A DNA stretch of 35,174 bases from Erysipelotrichaceae bacterium (GTDB lineage Bacteria; Bacillota_I; Bacilli_A; Erysipelotrichales; Coprobacillaceae), in the NCBI GenBank assembly GCA_021770925.1, contig JAETPY010000022.1, positions 1-35,174 of the forward strand, written 5' to 3'. The notes below the pieces were generated by a model. That model saw only the letters and a list, made by a program, of their open reading frames with translations. It was not told where the DNA came from and did no database searches. This document shows, piece by piece, positions 28,318-35,174 of the stretch. The translations under genes were made by a program, and so were the position numbers. Position 1 is the first letter of the stretch. The number at the start of each line of letters is the position of its first letter.

Positions 28318-29172
28318 TTACAATGGTGCATTATAGAATCGCCCCACATATTTTTCCGATTTACTCACATTTATAATTACTTTAGGATCAACTTCTTTTA
28401 GTACTGTAATCACATCATCAACTTCGTAACTTGAAACTATTGCTGTCAACATCGACACAGGTGTCTTAGAATAACCTCCCATCCCATCTAAAGCTGTAAT
28501 TCCATGATGAAATTTTTCACAATATATTGCCATAACATCATCTTTATGCTTTGTAAATATCTGCATCATTACCCGTTTATAGCGGGTATGAAACGTAGAT
28601 ATTGTTTTAGTTGATAAAAATTGAAATAATATTGAATACCCAGCTGCTTCAAAACCAAAAATACAGCCAAACACGCTAAGCATTAAAGCATTAAAAACAA
28701 ATACTTGATTCCAGATTTCCTTTCCACTTTTATTAGAAACATACAAAGAAATAAAATCTGTACCACCGCTCGAAGCATTCCCTTTTAAAGCAATAACAAT
28801 ACTGCCGCCAAACAAAAAACCGCCAAAAATAACATTTAAGATTTTATCATCAAATAAAGGTATATGTGGAACCAATGGCAAAAACAATGATGTTAAAACA
28901 ACCTGTAATAAAGAAAAAAATACAAAACGCGGTGATATTTTTTTTACACAAAATAATGCCACAGGTATATTTAAACACAACAATCCAATCGATGTAGGAA
29001 GACTCCCTCCCAACAATTCTGCAATCATATCAGCCATAATAGCAATCCCCATAAAACCACCAGATAAAATCCCCGCTGGCCGTACCAGATTCTTAGTGGC
29101 AAATGCCATGATAATCGATGATAATAAAACAGCCCCAAAACTAATCAAATATTTTCTTCTTTTTAAATTCAT
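28318..29172 (-). CDS. YitT-family membrane protein with C-terminal DUF2179 domain
   Basis: This integral membrane protein is of unknown transport function. The start is the ATG at 29172 (MNLKRRKYLISFGAVL) after AGGGGAT; the frame opens 17 codons further upstream without a site. The product is 284 residues. Five or six hydrophobic spans lie between about residues 8 and 195, with the family motif NLVRPAGILSGGFMGIAI (quoted in part) after the first span and GNASSGGTDFIS in the loop near 155. The cytoplasmic C-terminal domain (about 205-284, GITALDGMGGYSKTPVSML) is the DUF2179 fold common to this family. It is monocistronic. Nothing here shows a substrate. Confidence 0.9.
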   Translation of the reverse strand: MNLKRRKYLISFGAVLLSSIIMAFATKNLVRPAGILSGGFMGIAIMADMIAELLGGSLPTSIGLLCLNIPVALFCVKKISPRFVFFSLLQVVLTSLFLPLVPHIPLFDDKILNVIFGGFLFGGSIVIALKGNASSGGTDFISLYVSNKSGKEIWNQVFVFNALMLSVFGCIFGFEAAGYSILFQFLSTKTISTFHTRYKRVMMQIFTKHKDDVMAIYCEKFHHGITALDGMGGYSKTPVSMLTAIVSSYEVDDVITVLKEVDPKVIINVSKSEKYVGRFYNAPL

Positions 29173-29252
29173 TTTACTAATCCCCTTTTTCTTGCCCCGA
29201 TTATAGCACAGTGATTGTATCAATTAAAGAACAATTATGATTATTTTCAAAC

Positions 29253-29276
29253 AAAAAGAACGACTAATAGCGCTCT
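29253..29276 (-). terminator. Terminator of the ROK-PHP operon
   Basis: Minus-strand AGAGCG (29276-29271) pairs with CGTTCT (29263-29258; one G-T) around an 8-base loop, then a T run (29257-29253). It starts 5 bases after the PHP stop codon. Confidence 0.65.
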
Positions 29277-29281
29277 CAAAT

Positions 29282-30172
29282 TTAAATCAATCGGTAGTCT
29301 TTTAATTGTTCTTCAATTTCACGTTCATCAATTATACAATGACACTCACCAAGTACAATTGCTGGTTTTGTTTTACCATGATAATCACTACCACAAGTAA
29401 TTAAAAGATGATGTTTTTTTCCTATCTGATAAAAATATTCAGCTGCTTCGGTTTTATGATAATTACTAAAAGCTTCAACACCTTCAATACCTTGATCTAT
29501 CATTTCATCAAATATCTCAAACTGCCCATCTAAATTATTACCAGGATGAGCTAAAACTACTGTTCCACCATGTTTCTTTATTAAATCAATTGTTTCCTTT
29601 AAACTTGGATAAATTATTTTAGTATAACATGGTTTCCCTTGAGCATAAAAATCCCAATAAAAATTAACAAAAGGATTATCACTTCGCTTACCGCCATCGC
29701 GATACGGCTTTAATAATGGATGATCCACGTAACGTTTATCATTTAGTAACACTTCTCCAAACATCTCTCCAGTATAAATACCATTATGTGTTAAACTGTT
29801 TAATTTTTCTAAATCAACATCAAATCCTAATTTATTTGTTAATTTTACTTTTTCTGTAGAACACTTTAATTCCTGATTTAAAATATTTTTTTCTAAATCA
29901 GCAAAATCAGCATGACAATAATCTATTCCATAACCTAAAACATGAAGATTAATACCATTATATGTACAATCAATTTCTATACCATTTATATACTGTATTC
30001 CTAATCTTTTTGCTGCTTCTTTAGCTTCATTAATTGCCTTAACACTGTTATGATCAGTAATCGCCATAATTTTAATTCCTGCCTGATAACACTGTTCAAC
30101 TATTTGTGTTGGTGTAAACTCCCCGTCATCACTATATTTTGAGTGCATATGCAAATCAATATATCTTTCCAT
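29282..30172 (-). CDS. PHP-domain phosphoesterase
   Basis: This 296-residue metal-dependent phosphoesterase is like the 3',5'-nucleoside bisphosphate phosphatases of the YciV/RnaAM group. Metal ligands are visible as DLHMHS (6-11), the Asp of SDDGEFTP, ITDHNS (about 39-44), GIEIDC, LAHPGN and the final GSDYHG. An insertion of about 90 residues after the first ligands is usual in this group. The ATG at 30172 overlaps the stop of the ROK gene by one base (TAATG), so translation is probably coupled. The physiological substrate is not deducible; the operon suggests control by the ROK ligand. Confidence 0.9.
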   Translation of the reverse strand: MERYIDLHMHSKYSDDGEFTPTQIVEQCYQAGIKIMAITDHNSVKAINEAKEAAKRLGIQYINGIEIDCTYNGINLHVLGYGIDYCHADFADLEKNILNQELKCSTEKVKLTNKLGFDVDLEKLNSLTHNGIYTGEMFGEVLLNDKRYVDHPLLKPYRDGGKRSDNPFVNFYWDFYAQGKPCYTKIIYPSLKETIDLIKKHGGTVVLAHPGNNLDGQFEIFDEMIDQGIEGVEAFSNYHKTEAAEYFYQIGKKHHLLITCGSDYHGKTKPAIVLGECHCIIDEREIEEQLKDYRLI

Positions 30173-31158
30173 TAGTTGTCTTCCCTTCGTGTTTTATTTT
30201 TTAATCGTTTCATCCCCAAATTATATAGACCTACATATATTAATTCATCAAAATTTTCAACATCTATAATTTTCGGCCAATGTTTTTGAGGTAAATAATT
30301 AATCAGTTCACTTGCATTAAAAACATCAAAAAAATCACTACACACACCAATAATTTCTGGATTAATTACACAGCAAATTGTCACCAATTGTTTTAACAGC
30401 AAACTATTGGGATCACTTTGTAACATTTTATCTTGCTGATGATGTGTAATAAACGGTAAATATGATAGTTCACCTGCAAAATTTGTATATCCTTTACACA
30501 ATTGTCGATTAATCAAAATGCCACAGCCAATATATTTAATCTTAGGTTGATACATTAAAGCAATATTTTGCGCTTTGGGATAACAATTTGCAAAACCAAT
30601 ACCAGCAGCATTAACATCATTTTCTATCATCACCTCAAGATTAAACCGTTCTCTAATCAGACTAAGCAAATCAATGTTTACTAATTCATCAAAATCACAA
30701 ATATCTATCTTTCCATCTTGACAAACCCCAGGAATACTCAATGCTAAAATCGCAATTTTACAATCCTTTTCTACAAATTCTTCAATCACTTCCAACAAGT
30801 CATTAACTGTACCTGTTTTCTTATTAATTTTTTTTGTTTCTAATACATTTGCTAAAAGATCAATAACATTTAAAATAAAATAAAAATTTGTATCATCTCT
30901 CTTTAAACTCAGTGCTGCAAGATGATAATAGTCTTTATTTAATATATATTGCTTTGATTTTCTTCCACCAGTTGAATCCGCTTCACCAGCAAGCTTTATT
31001 TCCTGCTGTTTTAATAAATATTGTAAAATATTTGTCGTTGCTGCTAAAGATAAATCTGTACGTTTAGCTAACTTGTTTTTAGTCCAAACCTGCCTATCAT
31101 AAAAACATTCTCTGATTAAATGAATATTATCTGATTTTAAATCCGTTACCTTAACCAA
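30172..31158 (-). CDS. ROK-family transcriptional repressor
   Basis: This is a sugar-responsive DNA-binding regulator of the NagC/XylR type. I favour the TTG at 31158 (reading MVKVTDLKSDN) because AAGGTGG lies four bases upstream. A TTG six codons earlier lies inside the operator and has no site. The product is about 328 residues. A winged-helix domain (about 10-75: TKNKLAKRTDLSLAATTNIL, then GGRKSKQYIL) is followed by a ROK fold with IENDVNAAG (sugar-binding Asp-Asn) and FAGELSYLPF. The zinc-binding Cys cluster (CxCGxxGC) after the GE motif is missing, so this is a divergent ROK. It is coupled to the PHP gene and preceded by a perfect palindromic operator. Confidence 0.87.
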   Translation of the reverse strand: MVKVTDLKSDNIHLIRECFYDRQVWTKNKLAKRTDLSLAATTNILQYLLKQQEIKLAGEADSTGGRKSKQYILNKDYYHLAALSLKRDDTNFYFILNVIDLLANVLETKKINKKTGTVNDLLEVIEEFVEKDCKIAILALSIPGVCQDGKIDICDFDELVNIDLLSLIRERFNLEVMIENDVNAAGIGFANCYPKAQNIALMYQPKIKYIGCGILINRQLCKGYTNFAGELSYLPFITHHQQDKMLQSDPNSLLLKQLVTICCVINPEIIGVCSDFFDVFNASELINYLPQKHWPKIIDVENFDELIYVGLYNLGMKRLKNKTRREDN

Positions 31159-31174
31159 GCGTCCACCTTCTTTC

Positions 31175-31238
31175 AACTTTCGTTATAACGTAACGAAAGT
31201 TTATAAACTTATTATATCAAGTTTATTATTAATGTAAA
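31175..31238 (-). promoter_or_regulatory. ROK-PHP promoter with palindromic operator
   Basis: On the minus strand TTTACA (31238-31233) and TATAAT (31216-31211) are 16 bp apart. Starting about where transcription begins is AACTTTCGTTA (31175-31185 on plus) mirrored perfectly by TAACGAAAGTT (31191-31201), with TAACG between. A 27-bp dyad at the start site is the expected place for autorepression by the ROK protein. The divergent TetR gene starts 88 bp away. Confidence 0.85.
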
Positions 31239-31288
31239 TGTTTTATTCACATTTATTTGATACAATAATTTCAGAGGTGAAATATAAT

Positions 31289-31846
31289 ATGTCCGACTCT
31301 TTGATTACCAAACGTGCACTTGCTAAATCATTAAAAGAATTATGCCAGTATCGTAACTTTGAAAAGATTTCTATAAATGATCTTACTAATAATTGCAATT
31401 TAAACCGGCAAACATTCTATTATCATTTCCAAGATAAATATGATCTTTTGCAATGGCTCTATTATGATGAGCTATTTGTAGATATTGAAAACATTATTAC
31501 TTTTAGTAACTGGGATCAATGTCTGCTTAAAGTATTAAAAAAAATTTATCAGGAAAAGGATTTCTATATTAGTACCATTAATACTAATGAACAATATTTT
31601 TATCAAGATCTTTATAATTTATCCCAAAAATGTTTTTACGATGCAATTACTAAACTTGATACAAGTAACACAGTTTCAATTCAAGAAAAAAATTTTTTTA
31701 GTGAATTTTATGCCTATGGAATTTCTGGAACTGTTCTACAATGGATTAAAACTAATATGAAAATTCCACCTCAAAAATTAGCTCATGACCTAAAAAAAAT
31801 TGCAACCCAAAGTGAAATATTTGCTGTAGAATTATTGAATAATTAA
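31289..31846 (+). CDS. TetR-family regulator (DhaS-like), likely controls the oleate hydratase gene
   Basis: This 185-residue transcription factor starts at the ATG at 31289 (MSDSLITKRALAKSLKEL) behind AGAGGTGA; the frame opens 17 codons earlier without a site. The N-terminal helix-turn-helix is clear at about 24-46 (ISINDLTNNCNLNRQTFYYHF). The remaining helical domain resembles the DhaS/SczA-type TetR ligand domain (LLQWLYYDEL and FFSEFYAYGISGTVLQWI). It is transcribed toward the oleate hydratase gene, 106 bp away. An 8-bp-arm palindrome in that gap is the natural target. A fatty-acid ligand is inference from the neighbour. Confidence 0.88.
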   Translation: MSDSLITKRALAKSLKELCQYRNFEKISINDLTNNCNLNRQTFYYHFQDKYDLLQWLYYDELFVDIENIITFSNWDQCLLKVLKKIYQEKDFYISTINTNEQYFYQDLYNLSQKCFYDAITKLDTSNTVSIQEKNFFSEFYAYGISGTVLQWIKTNMKIPPQKLAHDLKKIATQSEIFAVELLNN

Positions 31847-31859
31847 ACAATCTCAAATA

Positions 31860-31880
31860 TTTGTCTAGTATTTAGACAAA
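31860..31880 (+). promoter_or_regulatory. Palindromic operator before the oleate hydratase gene
   Basis: TTTGTCTA (31860-31867) and TAGACAAA (31873-31880) form a perfect dyad with GTATT between. Its right arm contains TAGACA, a fair -35 box, with a poor TAAATA 16 bp on. A better -10, TATACT, lies at 31919-31924. So the site may block or activate, depending on which promoter is used. Confidence 0.7.
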
Positions 31881-31952
31881 ATTAATTCTTTGTTTAAATA
31901 CTTTTTCTTTTTTTCGGCTATACTAATAATTGTAACAGAAAGAAGGAAAATT

Positions 31953-33638
31953 ATGAAAACAACAACCAAATTATTAACTGGTGCTACAATTCTAACTGGA
32001 GCCATTGCAACAAAAAAATATCTTGATAACAAAAAAGAAATTAAAAAACCTGTTGAAATAACTAATCAGCAAGCTTATTTAATTGGTGGAGGTCTTGCAA
32101 GCATGGCAGCCGCTGCCTATTTAATTCAAGATGGTCATATGAATGGTAAAAATATTCATATCTTTGAAGGAATGAAAATTCTTGGTGGCAGCAACGATGG
32201 AGCTGGATCTGTAACGGAAGGTTTCGTTTGTCGTGGCGGTAGAATGTTAAACGAAGAAACATACGAAAATTTTTGGGAACTATTTGATCGAATTCCATCA
32301 ATCGATCATCCTGGACAAAGTGTTACTAAAGAAATTCTAGACTTTGATCATTTACATCCAACTGAAGCACGTGCTCGTTTAATTGACCGTAATGGTAAAA
32401 TTTTAGATGTAAAATCTATGGGCTTTAATAACAAAGATCGTTTAACTTTAGGAAAATTAATGATCACACCAGAATCAAAATTGGATAATATTACAATTGA
32501 ACAATGGTTTAAAGATACACCACATTTTTTTACCACTAATTTCTGGTATATGTGGCAAACAACTTTTGCTTTTCAAAAATGGTCTAGTGTTTTTGAATTA
32601 AAACGCTATATGAATCGAATGATTTTTGAATTCCCACGAATCGAAACTTTAGCTGGAGTAACTAGAACGCCATACAATCAATATGAATCTGTTATTTTAC
32701 CACTTAAAAAATATTTAGATAATCACAATGTTAATTTTATAACAAACGCTACAGTTACCGATATTGACTTTAAAAACGATAATACAATTACAGCTAAAGT
32801 AATATATCTAAACAAAAATGGTAAAGACGAAAAAATTATTCTTAACGATAACGATTTATGTATTATGACAAATGCCTGCATGACTGATAGTGCAACGTTG
32901 GGAAATTATAAAACACCAGCACCTAAACCGGTTGAAAAACCTATTTCTGGTGAATTGTGGTATAAGGTTGCAAAAAAGAAACCTAGTTTAGGTAATCCTG
33001 AACCATTCTTTAACAACATCAAAGAAACTAACTGGGAAAGTATCACAGCAACCTTTAGAGGAAACAAATTTTTAAAGATTATTGAAGAATTTTCAACTAA
33101 TATTCCTGGCAGCGGTGCTTTGATGACATTTAAAGATTCATCCTGGTTAATGTCAATGGTAGTTGCCGCTCAGCCACATTTTAAAGCTCAAGATGCTAAT
33201 ACGACAATATTTTGGGCATATGGCTTATATACTGACCGTTTAGGTGACTACATAAAAAAACCAATGAAGGACTGTACTGGAGAAGAAATCTTTGATGAAC
33301 TATTGTATCATCTGCATTTAATCGATCGCAAAAAAGAAATTAAAAAAGACATTATTAATGTTATCCCTTGTATGATGCCATATGTAGATGCACAATTCCA
33401 ACCACGCAAAATGAGCGATCGCCCTTATGTAGTACCAAGAGGTTCTACTAATTTTGCAATGATATCCCAATTTGTAGAAATCCCAGAAGATATGGTCTTT
33501 ACAGAAGAGTATTCAGTTAGAGCAGCAAGAATTGCAATATATACGTTACTCAATATTAATAAACCAATTTGTAAAGTCACTCCTTATAACAAAAATCCAA
33601 AAGTTTTAAAAAAAGCATTAGAAACCGCTTATCGCTAG
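31953..33638 (+). CDS. ohyA: Oleate hydratase with hydrophobic N-terminal extension
   Basis: This FAD-dependent enzyme adds water to cis-9 double bonds of unsaturated fatty acids, giving 10-hydroxy acids (the family was formerly called myosin-cross-reactive antigen). The start is the ATG at 31953 (MKTTTKLLTG) behind AGAAGGA; the frame is open 21 codons further upstream without a site. The product is 561 residues. The FAD motif GGGLAS is at 45-50, a conserved Glu at 72, GGSNDG at 78-83, and the fatty-acid-site TPYNQYES with Tyr241. The segment TFAFQKWSS is typical. Residues 5-20 are a hydrophobic stretch followed by a Lys-rich linker, unlike the polar start of most homologues, suggesting membrane association. 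The TetR gene is directly upstream. Confidence 0.95.
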   Translation: MKTTTKLLTGATILTGAIATKKYLDNKKEIKKPVEITNQQAYLIGGGLASMAAAAYLIQDGHMNGKNIHIFEGMKILGGSNDGAGSVTEGFVCRGGRMLNEETYENFWELFDRIPSIDHPGQSVTKEILDFDHLHPTEARARLIDRNGKILDVKSMGFNNKDRLTLGKLMITPESKLDNITIEQWFKDTPHFFTTNFWYMWQTTFAFQKWSSVFELKRYMNRMIFEFPRIETLAGVTRTPYNQYESVILPLKKYLDNHNVNFITNATVTDIDFKNDNTITAKVIYLNKNGKDEKIILNDNDLCIMTNACMTDSATLGNYKTPAPKPVEKPISGELWYKVAKKKPSLGNPEPFFNNIKETNWESITATFRGNKFLKIIEEFSTNIPGSGALMTFKDSSWLMSMVVAAQPHFKAQDANTTIFWAYGLYTDRLGDYIKKPMKDCTGEEIFDELLYHLHLIDRKKEIKKDIINVIPCMMPYVDAQFQPRKMSDRPYVVPRGSTNFAMISQFVEIPEDMVFTEEYSVRAARIAIYTLLNINKPICKVTPYNKNPKVLKKALETAYR

Positions 33639-33651
33639 CGGTTTTTATTTT
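33622..33651 (+). terminator. Terminator of the oleate hydratase gene
   Basis: AAACCGCT (33622-33629) pairs perfectly with AGCGGTTT (33637-33644), followed by a T-rich run. The stop codon TAG at 33636-33638 overlaps the right arm. Confidence 0.92.
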
Positions 33652-33662
33652 TATCGTGAAAC

Positions 33663-33691
33663 AAAAAAGATTTCATCATTTTAACGAAACC
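33663..33691 (-). terminator. Terminator of the small LTGD peptide gene
   Basis: Minus-strand GGTTTC (33691-33686) pairs with GAAATC (33674-33669; one G-T), then six T. It lies 12 bases after the small gene's stop, supporting that this is a real transcription unit. Confidence 0.6.
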
Positions 33692-33702
33692 TCTTTAAAT
33701 TA

Positions 33703-33822
33703 CTATTTATTTTTATTTTTCATTTTATAAACAATAAATCCAATTACTACTATTATTGCTACTACCATCAATATAATATATGGCGTAACATTAGTACTAT
33801 CTCCTGTAAGTACTGCATTCAT
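33703..33822 (-). CDS. Small membrane peptide resembling a free-standing sorting signal (39 aa)
   Basis: A 39-residue peptide starts at ATG 33822, four bases after AGAGGTGAT, a good Shine-Dalgarno site. It begins MNAVLTGDSTNVTPYI, continues as an uninterrupted hydrophobic helix of about 19 residues, and ends YKMKNKNK. The polar TGD motif, hydrophobic span and basic tail have the same layout as the last 30 residues of the GH3 (IKTGD...RKKEN) and esterase (VKTGD...RRKEF), but with no protein in front. It has its own promoter and terminator, and a decayed copy lies at 24956-25117. Function unknown; a small membrane protein or sortase-pathway peptide are possibilities. Confidence 0.72.
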   Translation of the reverse strand: MNAVLTGDSTNVTPYIILMVVAIIVVIGFIVYKMKNKNK

Positions 33823-33842
33823 TTCTATCACCTCTTGATATT

Positions 33843-33871
33843 ATTCTACCTCTAAATCAATTTATGTGCAA
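33843..33871 (-). promoter_or_regulatory. Candidate promoter of the small LTGD peptide gene
   Basis: Minus-strand TAGAAT (33848-33843) is preceded at 17 bp by TTGCAC (33871-33866). The -35 is weak. No other feature was recognised from 33872 to 34190, an AT-rich space. Confidence 0.45.
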
Positions 33872-34194
33872 ATATTTTATCCAGTTCTAAAAAATGTTTA
33901 ATTATTTCAATCAATTTTAATCCACTCTTCTTGTTTTTTATATATAACCCTAAATACTTTCTATTGATATCTTATATCTATATTTTACATATTTATAATT
34001 ATTTTTTGGTAGTTTTAGACTTAATGATCTATTTATAGAATTCAATGGTAAAAATATATATAAAATTTTATCTTTACTTTTTACTTAAACTAATTTCTCT
34101 GAATCTTTATTATTTCATACCCTTTCATAAATTTCTATTAAACACAGGATCAAATCATTAATGAAATCTCTTTTCAATGTTTACCCTAAAATAA

Positions 34195-34225
34195 GAAAGA
34201 ACCTTTTTTATTTAGGTTCTCTTTT
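34195..34225 (-). terminator. Terminator of the LytTR regulator gene
   Basis: GAACCT (34199-34204) and AGGTTC (34214-34219) form a stem extended by flanking A/T pairs; a T-rich run follows on the minus strand. It begins just after the stop codon at 34229 and may also act on the plus strand. Confidence 0.75.
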
Positions 34226-34228
34226 TAA

Positions 34229-34915
34229 TTATATACGATTTATTGCTTGGATCATTGATTCAAATATTTCTTTTCTTTTTCTTCTACTAACCTCTATTAT
34301 TACATTACTATATCTTAGTTTTATATTCATACCATGCATAGATGATATTTTATCGATATTTATAATTTGATTTTTATTTACCAATACAAATTGTATAGGT
34401 AAAACCTTAATAATATCTTTGACTGATATATATCCTAAATCATCTACTCCACTTTTTTTATGGACATATAAATGTTTGTCTATGTACTCAAAAAATAATA
34501 CTTCAACGGGATCATAACAGTAAATATCATTTTTTCTAATTATTATAACTTTTTGACCATTATTTATATATTCAATAACTTCTTTTAAAATATTTTTAAA
34601 TTCTATTTCTAATTTATCTTTTGTTATATAGCCCGCGACATTTACCCCAATTGCCTTTGTAATTCTATCGTATGTTTCAGTAACAAAAACGATTATCACT
34701 TGACTATTTTTTAGTTTTCTAGCAACATCAATTCCATCTATCTCTGGTAAATCCATTTCTAAAAACAATAAATCATAATTATTTTTCTTTTCTAAAAAAA
34801 TATGTGGATTTTCATATATATCAATATCAAACCCACTAACATGACTATTTTCTATAATCAATTTTTTTATCTTATCACAAAAATCCTTATCATTATCTAA
34901 TATAGCAATTTTCAT
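34229..34915 (-). CDS. LytTR-family response regulator with Glu at the phospho-acceptor position
   Basis: This 228-residue transcription factor has an N-terminal receiver domain (1-118) and a C-terminal LytTR DNA-binding domain (about 130-226, ILFFEYIDKHLYVH-like start, here VLFFEYIDKHLYVH). In the receiver, acidic residues Asp7 and Asp9, the Thr of FVTE and the Lys of GYITK are present. The residue aligned with the phospho-Asp of the usual FLDIxLP motif is Glu53 (FLEMDLPEIDG), so the protein may be constitutively active or phosphorylation-independent. No histidine kinase is seen in the window; it could lie beyond the right edge. The ATG at 34915 follows AGGGAT. Targets are unknown. Confidence 0.88.
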   Translation of the reverse strand: MKIAILDNDKDFCDKIKKLIIENSHVSGFDIDIYENPHIFLEKKNNYDLLFLEMDLPEIDGIDVARKLKNSQVIIVFVTETYDRITKAIGVNVAGYITKDKLEIEFKNILKEVIEYINNGQKVIIIRKNDIYCYDPVEVLFFEYIDKHLYVHKKSGVDDLGYISVKDIIKVLPIQFVLVNKNQIINIDKISSMHGMNIKLRYSNVIIEVSRRKRKEIFESMIQAINRI

Positions 34916-35174
34916 CCTTATCCCTCCCCATAAATATAATACTATTTTATCAGTATATTATAAACATTTCAACTAACTTAAAATTAAATAGGGCAATCGG
35001 ATAAAAACCAATAAAAATAAGAATACTATTAATAAATAGTACTGCTCCATTATAATACATAATGTTTTCTTTATGGTCTAATTAGTTTTTTGATTATTAT
35101 CAATCTTAAACTAAAAAAAGCGCATAATTATCCTATTACTATTTCTTTATTTTTTTTGACATGTTATGATTGTC
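34916..35174. other. Right end of window, no gene recognised
   Basis: This AT-rich stretch upstream of the LytTR gene has no convincing gene. A short minus-strand frame (about 37 codons, hydrophobic, beginning MYYNGAVLFINS) ends just before the LytTR start but lacks a ribosome binding site. Confidence 0.5.

Noticed and set aside
34952-35062. Hydrophobic 37-codon frame upstream of the LytTR gene
   Set aside because: Tempting as a peptide-pheromone partner of a LytTR regulator, but there is no ribosome binding site and no typical precursor features.
1-35174. CRISPR arrays, tRNA or rRNA genes, complete insertion sequences
   Set aside because: No regularly spaced repeats, tRNA-like cloverleaf ends or full-length transposase genes were seen; only IS fragments.

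Overview
The window looks like chromosome of an AT-rich Firmicute of the Erysipelotrichia type. The Coprobacillaceae / Thomasclavelia (former Clostridium ramosum) lineage is my best guess from gene content, codon use, Shine-Dalgarno sites and an Asn at the rifampicin-critical position of RpoB. The assignment is inference, not a database match.

Region 1 (1-15609, all minus strand) is the classical ribosomal/RNA polymerase cluster, read right to left: rplK-rplA, rplJ-rplL, an RsmC/YbxB-type methyltransferase, rpoB-rpoC, rpsL-rpsG-fusA and tuf. It is divided by visible promoters (before rplK, rpoB, rpsL and tuf), intrinsic terminators (after rplL, the methyltransferase, rpoC and tuf) and two ribosomal-protein leader elements: an L1-type operator before rplK and an L10 leader before rplJ. 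secE-nusG, which often precede rplK, are absent; that side holds decayed IS66-like and IS200-like transposase fragments.

Region 2 (16271-23439, minus strand) is a secreted glycan-degradation locus. It contains an AraC-family regulator, a very large GH3 glycoside hydrolase with permuted domain order plus FIVAR repeats, and an Ig-like-domain alpha/beta-hydrolase esterase. Both enzymes have signal peptides and end in a [IV]KTGD-hydrophobic-basic tail like a variant sortase signal. Both promoters share a pair of direct half-sites 22 bp apart, suggesting one AraC-controlled regulon. Upstream of the regulator lies a second GH3 gene reduced by a huge internal deletion to its first ~50 and last ~46 codons.

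Region 3 (about 23450-25375) is a gene graveyard: a CutA-like fragment, two unidentified frameshifted fragments, a long perfect palindrome and a broken copy of a tiny LTGD-type membrane peptide.

Region 4 (25376-35174) returns to intact genes: superoxide reductase, pgk-tpiA, a single-domain rhodanese, a YitT-family membrane protein, a ROK repressor translationally coupled to a PHP phosphoesterase with a perfect 11-bp inverted-repeat operator, and a TetR regulator followed by its probable target, an oleate hydratase. Then come an intact 39-codon stand-alone LTGD membrane peptide and a LytTR response regulator whose phospho-acceptor Asp is replaced by Glu. No tRNA, rRNA or CRISPR array was seen. 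The most unusual items are the shared operator pair, the GH3 stub, the stand-alone sorting-signal-like peptides and the RpoB and response-regulator substitutions.
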